64,000 nt of DNA, taken from positions 6,139 to 70,138 of the forward strand of contig JAWSVE010000005.1 of NCBI GenBank assembly GCA_033852115.1. Reading direction: 5' to 3'. The notes below the pieces were generated by a model. That model saw only the letters and a list, made by a program, of their open reading frames with translations. It made no database searches and was not told the origin of the DNA. Position 1 is the first letter of the stretch. Every line of letters starts with the position of its first letter. Shown one piece after another: positions 1 through 8,738 of the stretch. This stretch comes from JAWSVE01 sp033852115 (GTDB lineage: Bacteria; Pseudomonadota; Gammaproteobacteria; Pseudomonadales; Cellvibrionaceae). The position numbers and the translations under genes are program-made.

Positions 1-2
1 AA

Positions 3-1778
3 TGGGGCTACCGAGGATGAGGATAAATCGATCGCAAGAGGAATATATTGCATCATCTCTTGATGTGCGCCAGCGTTATTACCACCCGTCTCGGTCCAGA
101 CATTTCCATTTATATCTTTACGTATATCCAAACCGTATAAAGACATGAAGGTCGCATAAGCAGAGTTCATATTGCGCACAGCACCAATGGCGGGAGACGA
201 CGACTGGAGCTGATAAGATCCAGATGCAAACTCGATACTTTTATTCATAATGTTAGCCGTTAAGACGTCGTATCTAGCATCCGCCAAATCAATATCGCCG
301 CCAGCGTCTCTGTAATGAACATTCTGTGTATGAATTAAAAATAATGGATCGTCAGAGAATGACTCCCATCCGTGTGGTGTGCCGCGCGATGTATCAACAC
401 AGTTATAAAAAATATTACCGTCAATTTCCACGCGTTGATTGCTATTTGTAGGGTTCTGTACATTAGTAATCGCGGAAGCCGACAAACCACAATCAACGGT
501 ATTTTGGGCAAACGTCAAACCTTTGGGGCATGTCATTCCAGCACTACCATTACTGTAGCAACGCTGGGTGAACGCTAGGGCCGTCTTGCTAATATTGGAA
601 ACCTCATTTCCCAAGATATAAACGTATGCATCGCTTGTGGTCGCTTTCGAACCAAAAGCGGTACCAGTATTCTCAATTTTGTTATTAATAAACCACGTAT
701 ATAAGCCGCCAATATCGCTCTCGCTATCCTGTTCTGTAATAATTGCCGTTGAGTTTGCCGGCTTCTCAGCGTTATAAAAACCATGAACATAGTTTTCTGA
801 AAACACTACGTGATAACACCCCTTTTGATCATAAGCATTTTCATAGTTTTCATAAAACTCATTCCCACCGATGTAGATATAGTGGGGCCTCGATGCATAG
901 TCATAATCGAACCAGTTCGAGTTAGCACATTGAATCGAGTCACCCTGGACATGTGAAATTTCGCTATTCAAAATCCACACATAGCGAGTCCATCTTCCTA
1001 GCTGAATCCCGTGAATATCTACGGACGTTCTGCGGTCGTCTTGCCATCGACCTAGACCGTGAATATTGGATTCATAAAATACAACAAATTCAAGCGGGTT
1101 CGCTTCACTCGAACCCAACATAAAACACCGCCCACCCTGAGACGAATCGACTCCATTTGAGCCTGAACATTCAACTCGGCGAAAGGTGAAGTACTTCGTA
1201 GGACCAACGGCTTCGTCCCAACGCATAATGAAGCGATTATTTGGGGAGTGAAAATGAACAGAATCAAAAAATACGTGACGAGCTTTACCCCAGCGAAACT
1301 TTCTAAATAGCATTTTTGGCGCTACTTCGCCGACACCAATTATCCATATTGGAGCATCAGCCGTGCCTTCCATATTGACCGAATACAGGTCATTTTCACT
1401 TCCGTAGCTGGCTCCATCGCCCGCAATAAACACTTGCGCGCCAACATTTAATGTCCATGACGAGCTACCTAGCCCAGGAATTGAGCAAAGCGGTCTTTCG
1501 GGGCTTCCGCGCCCATTATTTGAACTGTCATTACAAACTGAGGACGACTTGTCGACATAAAATTGGTTGGCTCCGCCAACCCACGCAGGCGTAGGGGTGC
1601 TAATTGGGTCGTATGGAAACGCTGACTTTTGATCTGAAACCTCGGGAATGGAAGGCATTATTGCAGTCGGGACAGATCCAGATGGATCGGGAATACCCAG
1701 CGGGATATTAGATGCGATAGTTCCACTTGCAAACGCAAACGACACCACAAAAATATTAATCAATGGAAATTTATACAT
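3..1778 (-). CDS. secreted right-handed beta-helix protein (3' end beyond window)
   Basis: An uninterrupted frame of 592 codons runs from an ATG at 1778 to the left edge, so the C-terminus is missing. A hydrophobic start (MYKFPLINIFVVSFAFASG) reads as a Sec signal peptide with cleavage near residue 23. The mature part has the irregular repeats of a parallel beta-helix, with recurring aromatic-asparagine turns such as YIYIGGNEFYENYEN, VVFSENYVHGF and WFINNKIENTG. Many helix proteins of this type are polysaccharide lyases or other carbohydrate-active enzymes, but I see no family-specific catalytic signature, so substrate and activity are unassigned. A GAGAG ribosome site lies about ten bases before the ATG. 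Coding nature is firm from the long open frame; function is fold-level only. Confidence 0.85.
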   Translation of the reverse strand, partial: MYKFPLINIFVVSFAFASGTIASNIPLGIPDPSGSVPTAIMPSIPEVSDQKSAFPYDPISTPTPAWVGGANQFYVDKSSSVCNDSSNNGRGSPERPLCSIPGLGSSSWTLNVGAQVFIAGDGASYGSENDLYSVNMEGTADAPIWIIGVGEVAPKMLFRKFRWGKARHVFFDSVHFHSPNNRFIMRWDEAVGPTKYFTFRRVECSGSNGVDSSQGGRCFMLGSSEANPLEFVVFYESNIHGLGRWQDDRRTSVDIHGIQLGRWTRYVWILNSEISHVQGDSIQCANSNWFDYDYASRPHYIYIGGNEFYENYENAYDQKGCYHVVFSENYVHGFYNAEKPANSTAIITEQDSESDIGGLYTWFINNKIENTGTAFGSKATTSDAYVYILGNEVSNISKTALAFTQRCYSNGSAGMTCPKGLTFAQNTVDCGLSASAITNVQNPTNSNQRVEIDGNIFYNCVDTSRGTPHGWESFSDDPLFLIHTQNVHYRDAGGDIDLADARYDVLTANIMNKSIEFASGSYQLQSSSPAIGAVRNMNSAYATFMSLYGLDIRKDINGNVWTETGGNNAGAHQEMMQYIPLAIDLSSSSVAP

Positions 1779-2627
1779 CTCGATTACTCTCTACAACATT
1801 TTGGAGCGTCGCTGCCAAATGAATTAAATGACGCTGAAACAATCCTAGGCACACAGATGTGTAACAGCCAGAATAGTTTCTATAAAAAATCATTCTTGTG
1901 ATGAGCATCAAAACCACATTTGCAATTTGATCGCATAAAACAAATTTAACTACAGCCCATAAAAAATGGTTTAACAAATGAAAACTTGAAATTTAGATAA
2001 GGTTTCCTTCCACCATAACTGGAAACACATCAAGTTGAATAGATTCACATTTTTAATTATTAAAAGTATTTCAAAATCTATTTTTTCGACGAGATCACAT
2101 AACACAAAAACAAACAAACAATAACCAAGAAAAACATTTAGAATCCCGCGCTGCCTAACATCGGGATATGCACGCTCAACATATAGAACACCCATAAAGA
2201 CAAACAATAATGAGCAAATAGATAACTCGAACCATACTTTTTATATCGACTTAAAGGACTCGTAACGCATGAATAAAACACAAACCAAGACGCCGACACA
2301 TCTTGAAGCTGAAATTATTCTGGCCGCCAAATGATGTCCTGTTCATATTCTTGCACAGAGCTTTGAGCATGCGGCTAAAGTTTTAAATCATGGCAGACTT
2401 AAACTTTTGAACTATTGACTAAAGAAGTGACCACACGACATTTACGCGTAAAATGGTTTCGTTGAAAGGCTAAAGATTTTAGAGAGCTTGCTAGCAATTA
2501 AGTGCTTATTACATCACACCCTTGCTCACTATGGCCGGGGGAACTGGAAGCGAGCAGAAAAGCGTAGAATTTTATTCGATAAGAAAGGGGGCGAGAAAAA
2601 CGCCCCGATAGATTATGACCACAGGCC
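1779..2627. other. AT-rich intergenic stretch without convincing gene
   Basis: About 850 bases separate the beta-helix gene from the esterase. The stretch is clearly A+T richer than its flanks. One plus-strand start at 2269 has a good AAAGGA ribosome site but stops after 21 codons (2332). Similar-looking coding fragments follow in other frames up to about 2480, which could be a decayed gene. Nothing recognisable is encoded. Confidence 0.4.
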
Positions 2628-3578
2628 TTATAGTGTAATGCCCAACCCTTTTTTTAGAGCCTGTAGCATTTCGTGAAACTGCCTTTTACTCACTGCAACT
2701 GGGAACATCGCAGAGCCGTGAAAAGTACCAGGATAAGAATGCAGCTCTACTGACACACCGTCTTTCATTAATTGAGAAGCATAAGCGATGCCTTCATCAC
2801 GCAGCGGATCAAATTCCATTACGCAAATATAAGCAGGTGGCAATCCAGTTAAGTCCTTCGCACGTGCAGGAGCAGCCGTAGGCGGCACATCATCGCTCCC
2901 TCTTTCGAGGTCACCTAAATGATACGTCCAGCTCACTTTCGCTTTTGGTCTATTCCAAATCGGCGTATTGACAAACTGAGTCGCACTCGGTGTTTGTAAT
3001 CGATCATCCACTTCTGGAATATTGAGTAACTGAAAGCACAATGGATCATCATCGCGTTCACGCATAAACAGCGTTAAAGCAGACGCTAACCCACCACCTG
3101 CACTGACGCCGTTAATCGCAATTCGCGTCGGATCAATATACGATTCAGTGGCGCAACTACGCATCCATAACATCGCCGCATAACAATCGTGTAATGGCGC
3201 TGGGTATGGATTCTCCGGTGCTAACCGATACTCCACCGACACCACCACACAGTTTAATGCGCGCGCAAAGCTCGCCGCAGTAGCATGATCAGCGTCGATA
3301 CTACCAATGACAAAACCGCCGCCATGAATATGCAACAACGCAGGCCCAGGTTGTTCAAGAGCAACCTGCGGTTTATAAACCCGAACGGTTACTGGCGGCG
3401 CTCCATCAAACCCAGGCACGCTATGATCTTCAACGAGTAGTCCTTCGACGTTCGCCGGAGGGACATTAGCTTTAATCATCGCCTCAAACGTTACGCGTGC
3501 CTCAACAGGATCATCCATTGGATTATCTTTTATCCCTTTAACATAGGGGAGCAATTCTGGATCATAGTTATACGTCAT
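2628..3578 (-). CDS. alpha/beta hydrolase, hormone-sensitive-lipase type esterase
   Basis: A 316-residue cytosolic esterase (no signal peptide) of the bacterial HSL, or family IV, group, which hydrolyses short to medium acyl esters. The oxyanion-hole HGGG is at residues 85-88. The nucleophile Ser159 sits in GVSAGG, the acid is Asp257 in the EFDPLRDE block, and the base is His287 in TFHGS. All three catalytic residues are present and the length is normal for the family. The gene stands alone on the minus strand, separated from the next gene by a strong terminator hairpin. The natural substrate cannot be told from sequence. Confidence 0.93.
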   Translation of the reverse strand: MTYNYDPELLPYVKGIKDNPMDDPVEARVTFEAMIKANVPPANVEGLLVEDHSVPGFDGAPPVTVRVYKPQVALEQPGPALLHIHGGGFVIGSIDADHATAASFARALNCVVVSVEYRLAPENPYPAPLHDCYAAMLWMRSCATESYIDPTRIAINGVSAGGGLASALTLFMRERDDDPLCFQLLNIPEVDDRLQTPSATQFVNTPIWNRPKAKVSWTYHLGDLERGSDDVPPTAAPARAKDLTGLPPAYICVMEFDPLRDEGIAYASQLMKDGVSVELHSYPGTFHGSAMFPVAVSKRQFHEMLQALKKGLGITL

Positions 3579-3763
3579 TTAAAATCTCTACACTTGTGAT
3601 TATATTTGCGCGAAGCAGTCTACTAAAATAAACCGCAATTATCTCTTACCTTACGGCGTTCAGTATCCCAGAAGGTTATGCTGCAAACCCGAGATCAATC
3701 ACCCCCAAACTTGATTAGCGCCACGCCCCCAATCAGCCACTCCAAATACTCTACCTAAAACAA

Positions 3764-3799
3764 AAAAAGCCCAGCCATTCGACAATAGCTGGGCTTTTT
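3764..3799. terminator. bidirectional intrinsic terminator
   Basis: A perfect 12-bp stem (AAAAAGCCCAGC at 3764-3775 with its complement at 3788-3799) and a 12-base loop. The A/T ends supply a T-run in both directions. It closes the DUF3089 gene, whose stop lies 20 bases away. Confidence 0.9.
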
Positions 3800-3818
3800 G
3801 CAAAAGTTCACTGAAAAA

Positions 3819-4997
3819 TTATTTAGCCAAATACGCTTCGCTCTGCTGACGCGCTAAGCTAATCAAATTTCCCATCGCTATATTCATGTCAACAAGATGC
3901 AAACCCCAACTCGCATTCACTGAGCCGTCTGCATTCATCACATCACCCGAAATATCATCCGTTCGTGGATCTTTGGGATCGCCATGCACCGTCATTTCAA
4001 AATAGCCTCCACGCTCATTGGCAACACACTTACCGGTTAGTAAACCCGGCACACTTGCAAACGGTGTTTCCAGTTGGGGAGTATTTTTAGTCCATGACAA
4101 CGGAGAAACGCTGGAAGACGATACGCCTTGTTGTGTATTTAAGTACGCATGAAGTGCGGTGGTGTTGTCAGCCAGTTTTGCTGGGCTTGTACAGGCGGAG
4201 ACTGAATCCTTGCCGTTTTTACCAAACATGCCCTGCTCGGGTGGAGGCACATCAGAACGGAACGACGCGTAGGTGACAATACACTCATTTTGAGTGGCCG
4301 ACTCACACAATGGCATATGCTCAAACGTCGCGCCGACTGTTTGACCTGCAGGAACTTGCACCCGTGTACCAATCAACATGGCAGAAATGATTTTTTTCTG
4401 AATTGCTTTGCCTTCAATTTCTTTTTTGATGAGCTGAGTTAACACTCCAGAACCCTGTGAGTGGCCCACTAAGATGACTCCACGCCCATCATTGTAGTTT
4501 TCTAAATAATTATTCCACGCGGCGACTACATCACCGTAGTTCATCGTCCTATCTACGCCAGCCGCGCCTCCAGTTCTACTGATTCCAGCACGCAATGCGG
4601 TTAATGTCACTTGGCGATACAATGGAGCGAACGTTCTGCACACAGAGCCATATCGGGCAAATTGCTGTTTCACCACGGAATACTCTTCAGGCCCAGCAAC
4701 CATGTCGCTATTGCCTGTTTTATCAAGAGAAACGGTAGGGTATACATAGAAGCAATCGACTTTGGCGTCATCAGTTTTGGAAAACTTTTCAACACTCATC
4801 GAGCCATCTGCATTAACAATAGTCGTCGTCATGTCGACGTCACATGCGCCTAAATCCTTGTCAGCACCACGGCATAACCAAGACTCGGGCTTTGAATAAT
4901 CCGCTGGAAGCGTTTCAGCACAGACAGACACGCCAAACGCCAAAGAACTGAGCAGTAAAGACGCTGACATACTGCGCGAAAGTTTTGTTGATAACAT
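3819..4997 (-). CDS. exported DUF3089 family hydrolase (lipase/lysophospholipase-like)
   Basis: A 392-residue protein with a signal peptide (hydrophobic core at residues 12-24, likely cleavage after SVCA near residue 27). The mature part matches the DUF3089 family of alpha/beta hydrolases: an early CFYVYPTVS strand, a FAPLYRQ motif near 123-129, and the nucleophile elbow GHSQG at 178-182 with Ser180. A conserved GLHLVDMN near the C-terminus probably carries the catalytic His. Several Cys residues suggest disulfides, which fits a periplasmic or secreted place. Family members are annotated as lysophospholipase-like, but the substrate is unknown. It is monocistronic and ends at a strong terminator. 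Confidence 0.87.
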   Translation of the reverse strand: MLSTKLSRSMSASLLLSSLAFGVSVCAETLPADYSKPESWLCRGADKDLGACDVDMTTTIVNADGSMSVEKFSKTDDAKVDCFYVYPTVSLDKTGNSDMVAGPEEYSVVKQQFARYGSVCRTFAPLYRQVTLTALRAGISRTGGAAGVDRTMNYGDVVAAWNNYLENYNDGRGVILVGHSQGSGVLTQLIKKEIEGKAIQKKIISAMLIGTRVQVPAGQTVGATFEHMPLCESATQNECIVTYASFRSDVPPPEQGMFGKNGKDSVSACTSPAKLADNTTALHAYLNTQQGVSSSSVSPLSWTKNTPQLETPFASVPGLLTGKCVANERGGYFEMTVHGDPKDPRTDDISGDVMNADGSVNASWGLHLVDMNIAMGNLISLARQQSEAYLAK

Positions 4998-5217
4998 TGA
5001 AGACCCCCTAATGCTAGCCTTCCAACATTGGAGACTAGTCAGATATTTTTACGTTATTAGTGAGATGTGTTCGATAACAGAACGGTCCGAAGAATTATCG
5101 TGTAATCCACTAGGTGCTGGCTACACAGTACCGGCGTACTTTTATTTTCTTTACTCGCAACATTCTAAAATGTGCCAATTCATGCAAACACTGAGCGGGG
5201 ATAAGCCCAAGAATGGC

Positions 5218-5403
5218 TTAATGCGCTTTGGTTTTTCGCTCCCCACAGCGGGTGCATTCGTACACTGTGACCAGCTTGCCTTGTTTAGTATCAAATTGAT
5301 TGTCTTTAATGACTTTCCATTTATGGAAGCCATCGCGGCACAGGCTCTTACCTTTAAACTTCTCGGAGAGTTTTTTCTTTTTGAAAGGAATGACCTCACC
5401 CAT
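5218..5403 (-). CDS. small Cys/His protein, putative zinc ribbon
   Basis: A 61-residue basic protein with a Cys-x3-Phe-His block (CRDGFHKW, residues 22-29) and a later CTRCG (residues 50-54), enough ligands for one zinc site. The ATG at 5403 follows an AGGTG ribosome site at good spacing. The closing GKLVTVYECTRCGERKT block looks like a conserved domain rather than a chance frame. It is flanked by spacers and has no operon partner. The function is unknown to me. Nucleic-acid binding is a guess based on charge and ribbon shape. Confidence 0.7.
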   Translation of the reverse strand: MGEVIPFKKKKLSEKFKGKSLCRDGFHKWKVIKDNQFDTKQGKLVTVYECTRCGERKTKAH

Positions 5404-5494
5404 AATGCACCTCGTTTTTTATGGTGCATAGCATATCTCAGTAAGGAAGTAACAAGAATGTTTTGGCTAGACCAAAAGACTAAAACGTTGCCTA

Positions 5495-6361
5495 TTAGAC
5501 AACCTTAATATGCCATGGCTCAAATCGGACGCCGAGCTGGTTGTCTTCTGTATACCGAATTTGCACATACCCAAGTTCCTGCATTTTTTGAAACTCGATT
5601 GTTTGCGCAAATTTGCTGGTGAAATTGTCTGCCCCCCACCCCCGACGACCCACATCAAAATCGCCGATACCGTGGAAGGAGTGCCCTGGAGGAGCGAGTG
5701 AGCGAGAGGCTTTTGATAAGTTTCCATTAGACTTGGCGCATTTGGCCAAGAACAAGTGCATTTGCTTGACGACTGAGCGAATACCAGAGGTCAGCACAAT
5801 CTGCGAGCCCACATCGTTGACGAGCTTATCGTAGTACGCCAAGGACTCTCCACGAAATACATAGTGCCCGGTGTATGGCACACGAAAGGTATCCCGCTCC
5901 GGGACAACCGCCGTCATTTGATCCGTGACTTTTTCGCCATAAAAACCATAGCTTTGAGCCTCAGTGAAAAAGATTTTTTCCATAAAGTCGAGCTCAGTCG
6001 GGCTGAACTCTCCAATAGATTCGTAGCGTTTGGCGTATCGCAAAAGGTCATCAAAACCAAGTAAGTTAAAATTACCGTGGCCGATCACTCTTTGCGCATT
6101 GTCCAAGCGGTGCAGGACGGAGGTCAGCAATGTGAATTCATCCTGGGCGAGATAGATATCATCGATAAATTCATTTTCGAAAAATTTTACTTTGTCTAAG
6201 TCAGGCGCTAACTCTTTCGCTGTCACTGGTTCCGAGACCGTTAATGCCTCATCTCCGAAATTTTGAGGAGTCGCTTGCTGGGCCATGCGCCACAACATGC
6301 CATTTCCCGCAGAAAAAGCACCACCTGCAAAAATTCCTGTTAGTAAGTCTCGTCGCTTCAC
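5495..6361 (-). CDS. exported M15-type D-Ala-D-Ala carboxypeptidase-like protein
   Basis: A 288-residue protein starting at a GTG (6361) behind a GAAGG ribosome site. MKRRDLLTG resembles a twin-arginine signal. The C-terminal third is a VanY/M15 peptidase: SGIRS near 192-196, then PGHSFHGIGDFD with probable zinc ligands His230 and Asp236, and EPWHIKVV with His284. The spacing between His230 and Asp236 is one residue shorter than the common SxHxxGxAxD pattern. Such enzymes trim peptidoglycan stem peptides in the periplasm. The N-terminal 150 residues are not a recognised domain. It is monocistronic. Confidence 0.8.
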   Translation of the reverse strand: MKRRDLLTGIFAGGAFSAGNGMLWRMAQQATPQNFGDEALTVSEPVTAKELAPDLDKVKFFENEFIDDIYLAQDEFTLLTSVLHRLDNAQRVIGHGNFNLLGFDDLLRYAKRYESIGEFSPTELDFMEKIFFTEAQSYGFYGEKVTDQMTAVVPERDTFRVPYTGHYVFRGESLAYYDKLVNDVGSQIVLTSGIRSVVKQMHLFLAKCAKSNGNLSKASRSLAPPGHSFHGIGDFDVGRRGWGADNFTSKFAQTIEFQKMQELGYVQIRYTEDNQLGVRFEPWHIKVV

Positions 6362-6588
6362 ACGCTTGCCTTCGCTTCTTAAGAGCCAATCCCGTAGTCA
6401 CCTAGTTCAACTCTTACCAGATTCCAATGGGCCTATAAAAACGATAGCAAGGGATCTAAAGGATCGCCAAAATTCTCTTAAAATACAAACACTTAGCGCC
6501 ATTAAGTTGACGCTAGCAACAGATAGATAGGCGCTCAATAGGCGCAACTGGGTAAAACGTCAAAGCGCTGACGGAGATAGCCAATAAA

Positions 6589-6623
6589 AAAGCCGATAAC
6601 CCCGCTTGAGGGTTATCGGCTTT
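6589..6623 (-). terminator. intrinsic terminator of dcd
   Basis: A perfect 14-bp stem (6589-6602 with 6610-6623) around a 7-base loop, followed on the minus strand by a run of T residues. It lies 25 bases past the dcd stop codon. Confidence 0.92.
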
Positions 6624-6647
6624 GAATGACGCCTAATAATTTTACGA

Positions 6648-7217
6648 TTAAGTTTTGGGTAGCGTAACGCCACGCTGGCCCTGATATTTACCACCGCGGT
6701 CTTTGTAGGAGGTTTCGCACACTTCATCAGACTCAAAGAATAACATCTGTGCAACGCCTTCATTCGCGTAGATTTTTGCCGGTAACGGTGTGGTGTTAGA
6801 GAATTCCAAGGTCACATGCCCTTCCCACTCAGGTTCGAGTGGCGTGACATTGACGATAATACCGCAGCGTGCGTACGTGGACTTACCCAAGCAAACTGTC
6901 AACACATTGCGCGGAATACGAAAATACTCAACCGTACGGGCCAGCGCAAACGAGTTAGGCGGAATAATACAGACATCGCTAGTCATATCGACAAAGCTAT
7001 CATCATCGAAGTTTTTCGGGTCAACAATCGCAGAGTGAACGTTGGTAAATACTTTAAACTCACGAGCACAGCGCACATCATACCCGTAGCTGGACGTACC
7101 ATAGGAGACGATGCGATGGTCCTCGCTATCGTAGCGCACCTGACCTGGTTCAAAAGGCTCGATCATGCCTTCTTGCTCGGCCATGCGCTTGATCCATTTG
7201 TCTGACTTAATACTCAT
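6648..7217 (-). CDS. dcd: dCTP deaminase
   Basis: A 189-residue enzyme that deaminates dCTP to dUTP for dTMP synthesis. The start is the ATG at 7217 giving MSIKSDKWI, the usual family N-terminus. An upstream in-frame start would add 16 unrelated residues. Catalytic Glu138 lies in GHVTLEFSNT and the family blocks GKSTYARCG and KYQGQRGVT are intact. The length matches the trimeric gammaproteobacterial enzyme. It lies downstream of apbC on the same strand with a 115-base gap and is closed by its own terminator. Confidence 0.97.
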   Translation of the reverse strand: MSIKSDKWIKRMAEQEGMIEPFEPGQVRYDSEDHRIVSYGTSSYGYDVRCAREFKVFTNVHSAIVDPKNFDDDSFVDMTSDVCIIPPNSFALARTVEYFRIPRNVLTVCLGKSTYARCGIIVNVTPLEPEWEGHVTLEFSNTTPLPAKIYANEGVAQMLFFESDEVCETSYKDRGGKYQGQRGVTLPKT

Positions 7218-7332
7218 AATGCCCCACTGCTGTACGTTTAAGTGATCGAAGAAAGCGCGATTCAAGGTCGCGCATAATACGTTTTTTTAAACCATGGCAA
7301 AAGGTGTGGTTACCCCAGCCAGTGAATTCGGA

Positions 7333-8439
7333 TCAATCTTCCGAGATTTCGATCGTCGGCGTTGCTCGCGCCTGGTTAACACTCCACAACTGCGCCCCAA
7401 CCCGCCGCGCAATCTCCTTATACATCTCACTCACCTTCGATGTTGGATTTGCAACAACAGACGGCTTGCCACCATCCGCGTCCTCGCGAATATCTAACGC
7501 CAAAGGCAGCGAGCCTAGCAAGGCGGTTTGGTACTGTTTCGCCATCCGTTCACCACCACCTTGGCCAAATATGTGTTCTTCGTGCCCGCACTGGCTGCAG
7601 ACATGAATCGCCATATTTTCAACAATACCCAACACCGGAACGTTAACCTTATGAAACATCTCAACACCCTTTTTGGCATCATGTAATGCTATATCTTGCG
7701 GCGTTGTCACGATCACTGCACCACTTAGCGGTACGCTTTGAGAGAGCGTCAACTGAATATCGCCTGTTCCGGGTGGCATATCGATCAATAAGTAGTCCAA
7801 CTCACCCCACTGGGTTTGGTTAACCATCTGTTGGAGAGCGCCACTGGCCATCGGCCCACGCCAGACCATGGGTGTTTGCTCATTAACCAAGTACCCCATG
7901 GAATTTGACTTAATCCCGTGTGCCTCTATCGGGACCATGAATTTGTTATCGATAATTTGCGGTTCTTTTTTACCGACACCCAGCATCTGGGGCTGGCTAG
8001 GGCCATAGATGTCAGCATCCAGTAGACCAACCTTCGCCCCTTCCGAGGCTAACGCTAATGCCAGGTTCACCGATGTGGTGGACTTGCCTACCCCACCTTT
8101 GCCGGACCCCACCGCGACAATGTTCTTTACCCCCGAAAGCGACTCTAGATCGCCGGGCGTTGAGCCAACCACCTCGCTGCGAAGCTCTACATTGACTGAA
8201 TTCACCCCGAGTGCCGACTTGAGCTGTTCGGCAATGTGACCTTGCCATTGAGCTTGCTGACTAGCGAAGGGGTAACCAAGAGTTAGCACCACATTCAAAT
8301 CGGCCCCGTTGCCAGTGACCTCGCACAGCGCACCAAGGCTTGCCAAATCTTTGCCGAGAATGGGGTCACTGACCTTAGTCAGCGCCTGTAAAACACCGTC
8401 GGCATTCACTTTCCCCTTGGAAAACCCTTTAAAAAACAT
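7333..8439 (-). CDS. apbC: Mrp/ApbC-type P-loop ATPase, Fe-S cluster carrier
   Basis: A 368-residue cytosolic Fe-S carrier of the Mrp/NBP35 family. The chosen start is the ATG at 8439 (MFFKGFSKG); an upstream frame extension of 23 residues has no family match. An N-terminal MIP18-like domain covers about residues 8-85. The deviant Walker A GKGGVGKST is at 113-121 and the cluster-binding CxxC pair is Cys281 and Cys284. It is transcribed away from metG, the same divergent metG/apbC arrangement known in other gammaproteobacteria. It loads or transfers clusters, complementing the SUF operon at 26373-34242. Confidence 0.95.
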   Translation of the reverse strand: MFFKGFSKGKVNADGVLQALTKVSDPILGKDLASLGALCEVTGNGADLNVVLTLGYPFASQQAQWQGHIAEQLKSALGVNSVNVELRSEVVGSTPGDLESLSGVKNIVAVGSGKGGVGKSTTSVNLALALASEGAKVGLLDADIYGPSQPQMLGVGKKEPQIIDNKFMVPIEAHGIKSNSMGYLVNEQTPMVWRGPMASGALQQMVNQTQWGELDYLLIDMPPGTGDIQLTLSQSVPLSGAVIVTTPQDIALHDAKKGVEMFHKVNVPVLGIVENMAIHVCSQCGHEEHIFGQGGGERMAKQYQTALLGSLPLALDIREDADGGKPSVVANPTSKVSEMYKEIARRVGAQLWSVNQARATPTIEISED

Positions 8440-8738
8440 AGTCTTTCTCACTATTACCGCTCTGATCTTGAGGGCGCTAAGGGTACTCCGTTTGGAGTCC
8501 CGACCCAAGCGGCTAAGCGCTGATTTATAAAGAAATAAATGCTATAGTTGCCGACCTTTTTCTGGGCCGGACGCTTCACCTGTACTTGCCATCGAAAGTA
8601 CCTACAAACCAAGCACCGGCAAACTAAACGACGTCTTCTCGGCTACCGCAGCTATGACTTGCTAGCTGGGATAGGTATCGTTTGCTTAAGCACAATTTAG
8701 TTTAACGAGGATAGAACCTCACGGAGTTCATAGAGCCC
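8440..8738. promoter_or_regulatory. divergent control region between apbC and metG
   Basis: About 300 bases with no reading frame of note. Both flanking genes are read outward, so both promoters must lie here. The metG side ends in a leader of about 30 bases with a GGAG at 8722-8725. I do not see a convincing hairpin, riboswitch or protein site. Confidence 0.5.

Noticed and set aside
1771..2207. Two minus-strand frames of 68 and 78 codons upstream of the beta-helix gene
   Set aside because: AT-rich, Phe/Leu/Val-heavy translations with no start signal; the first overlaps the true beta-helix start.
7218..7265. Longer starts for dcd, and likewise for apbC, ndk, iscR, suhB and the FimB-like gene
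   Set aside because: Upstream extensions do not match the family N-termini and the chosen starts have better ribosome sites.
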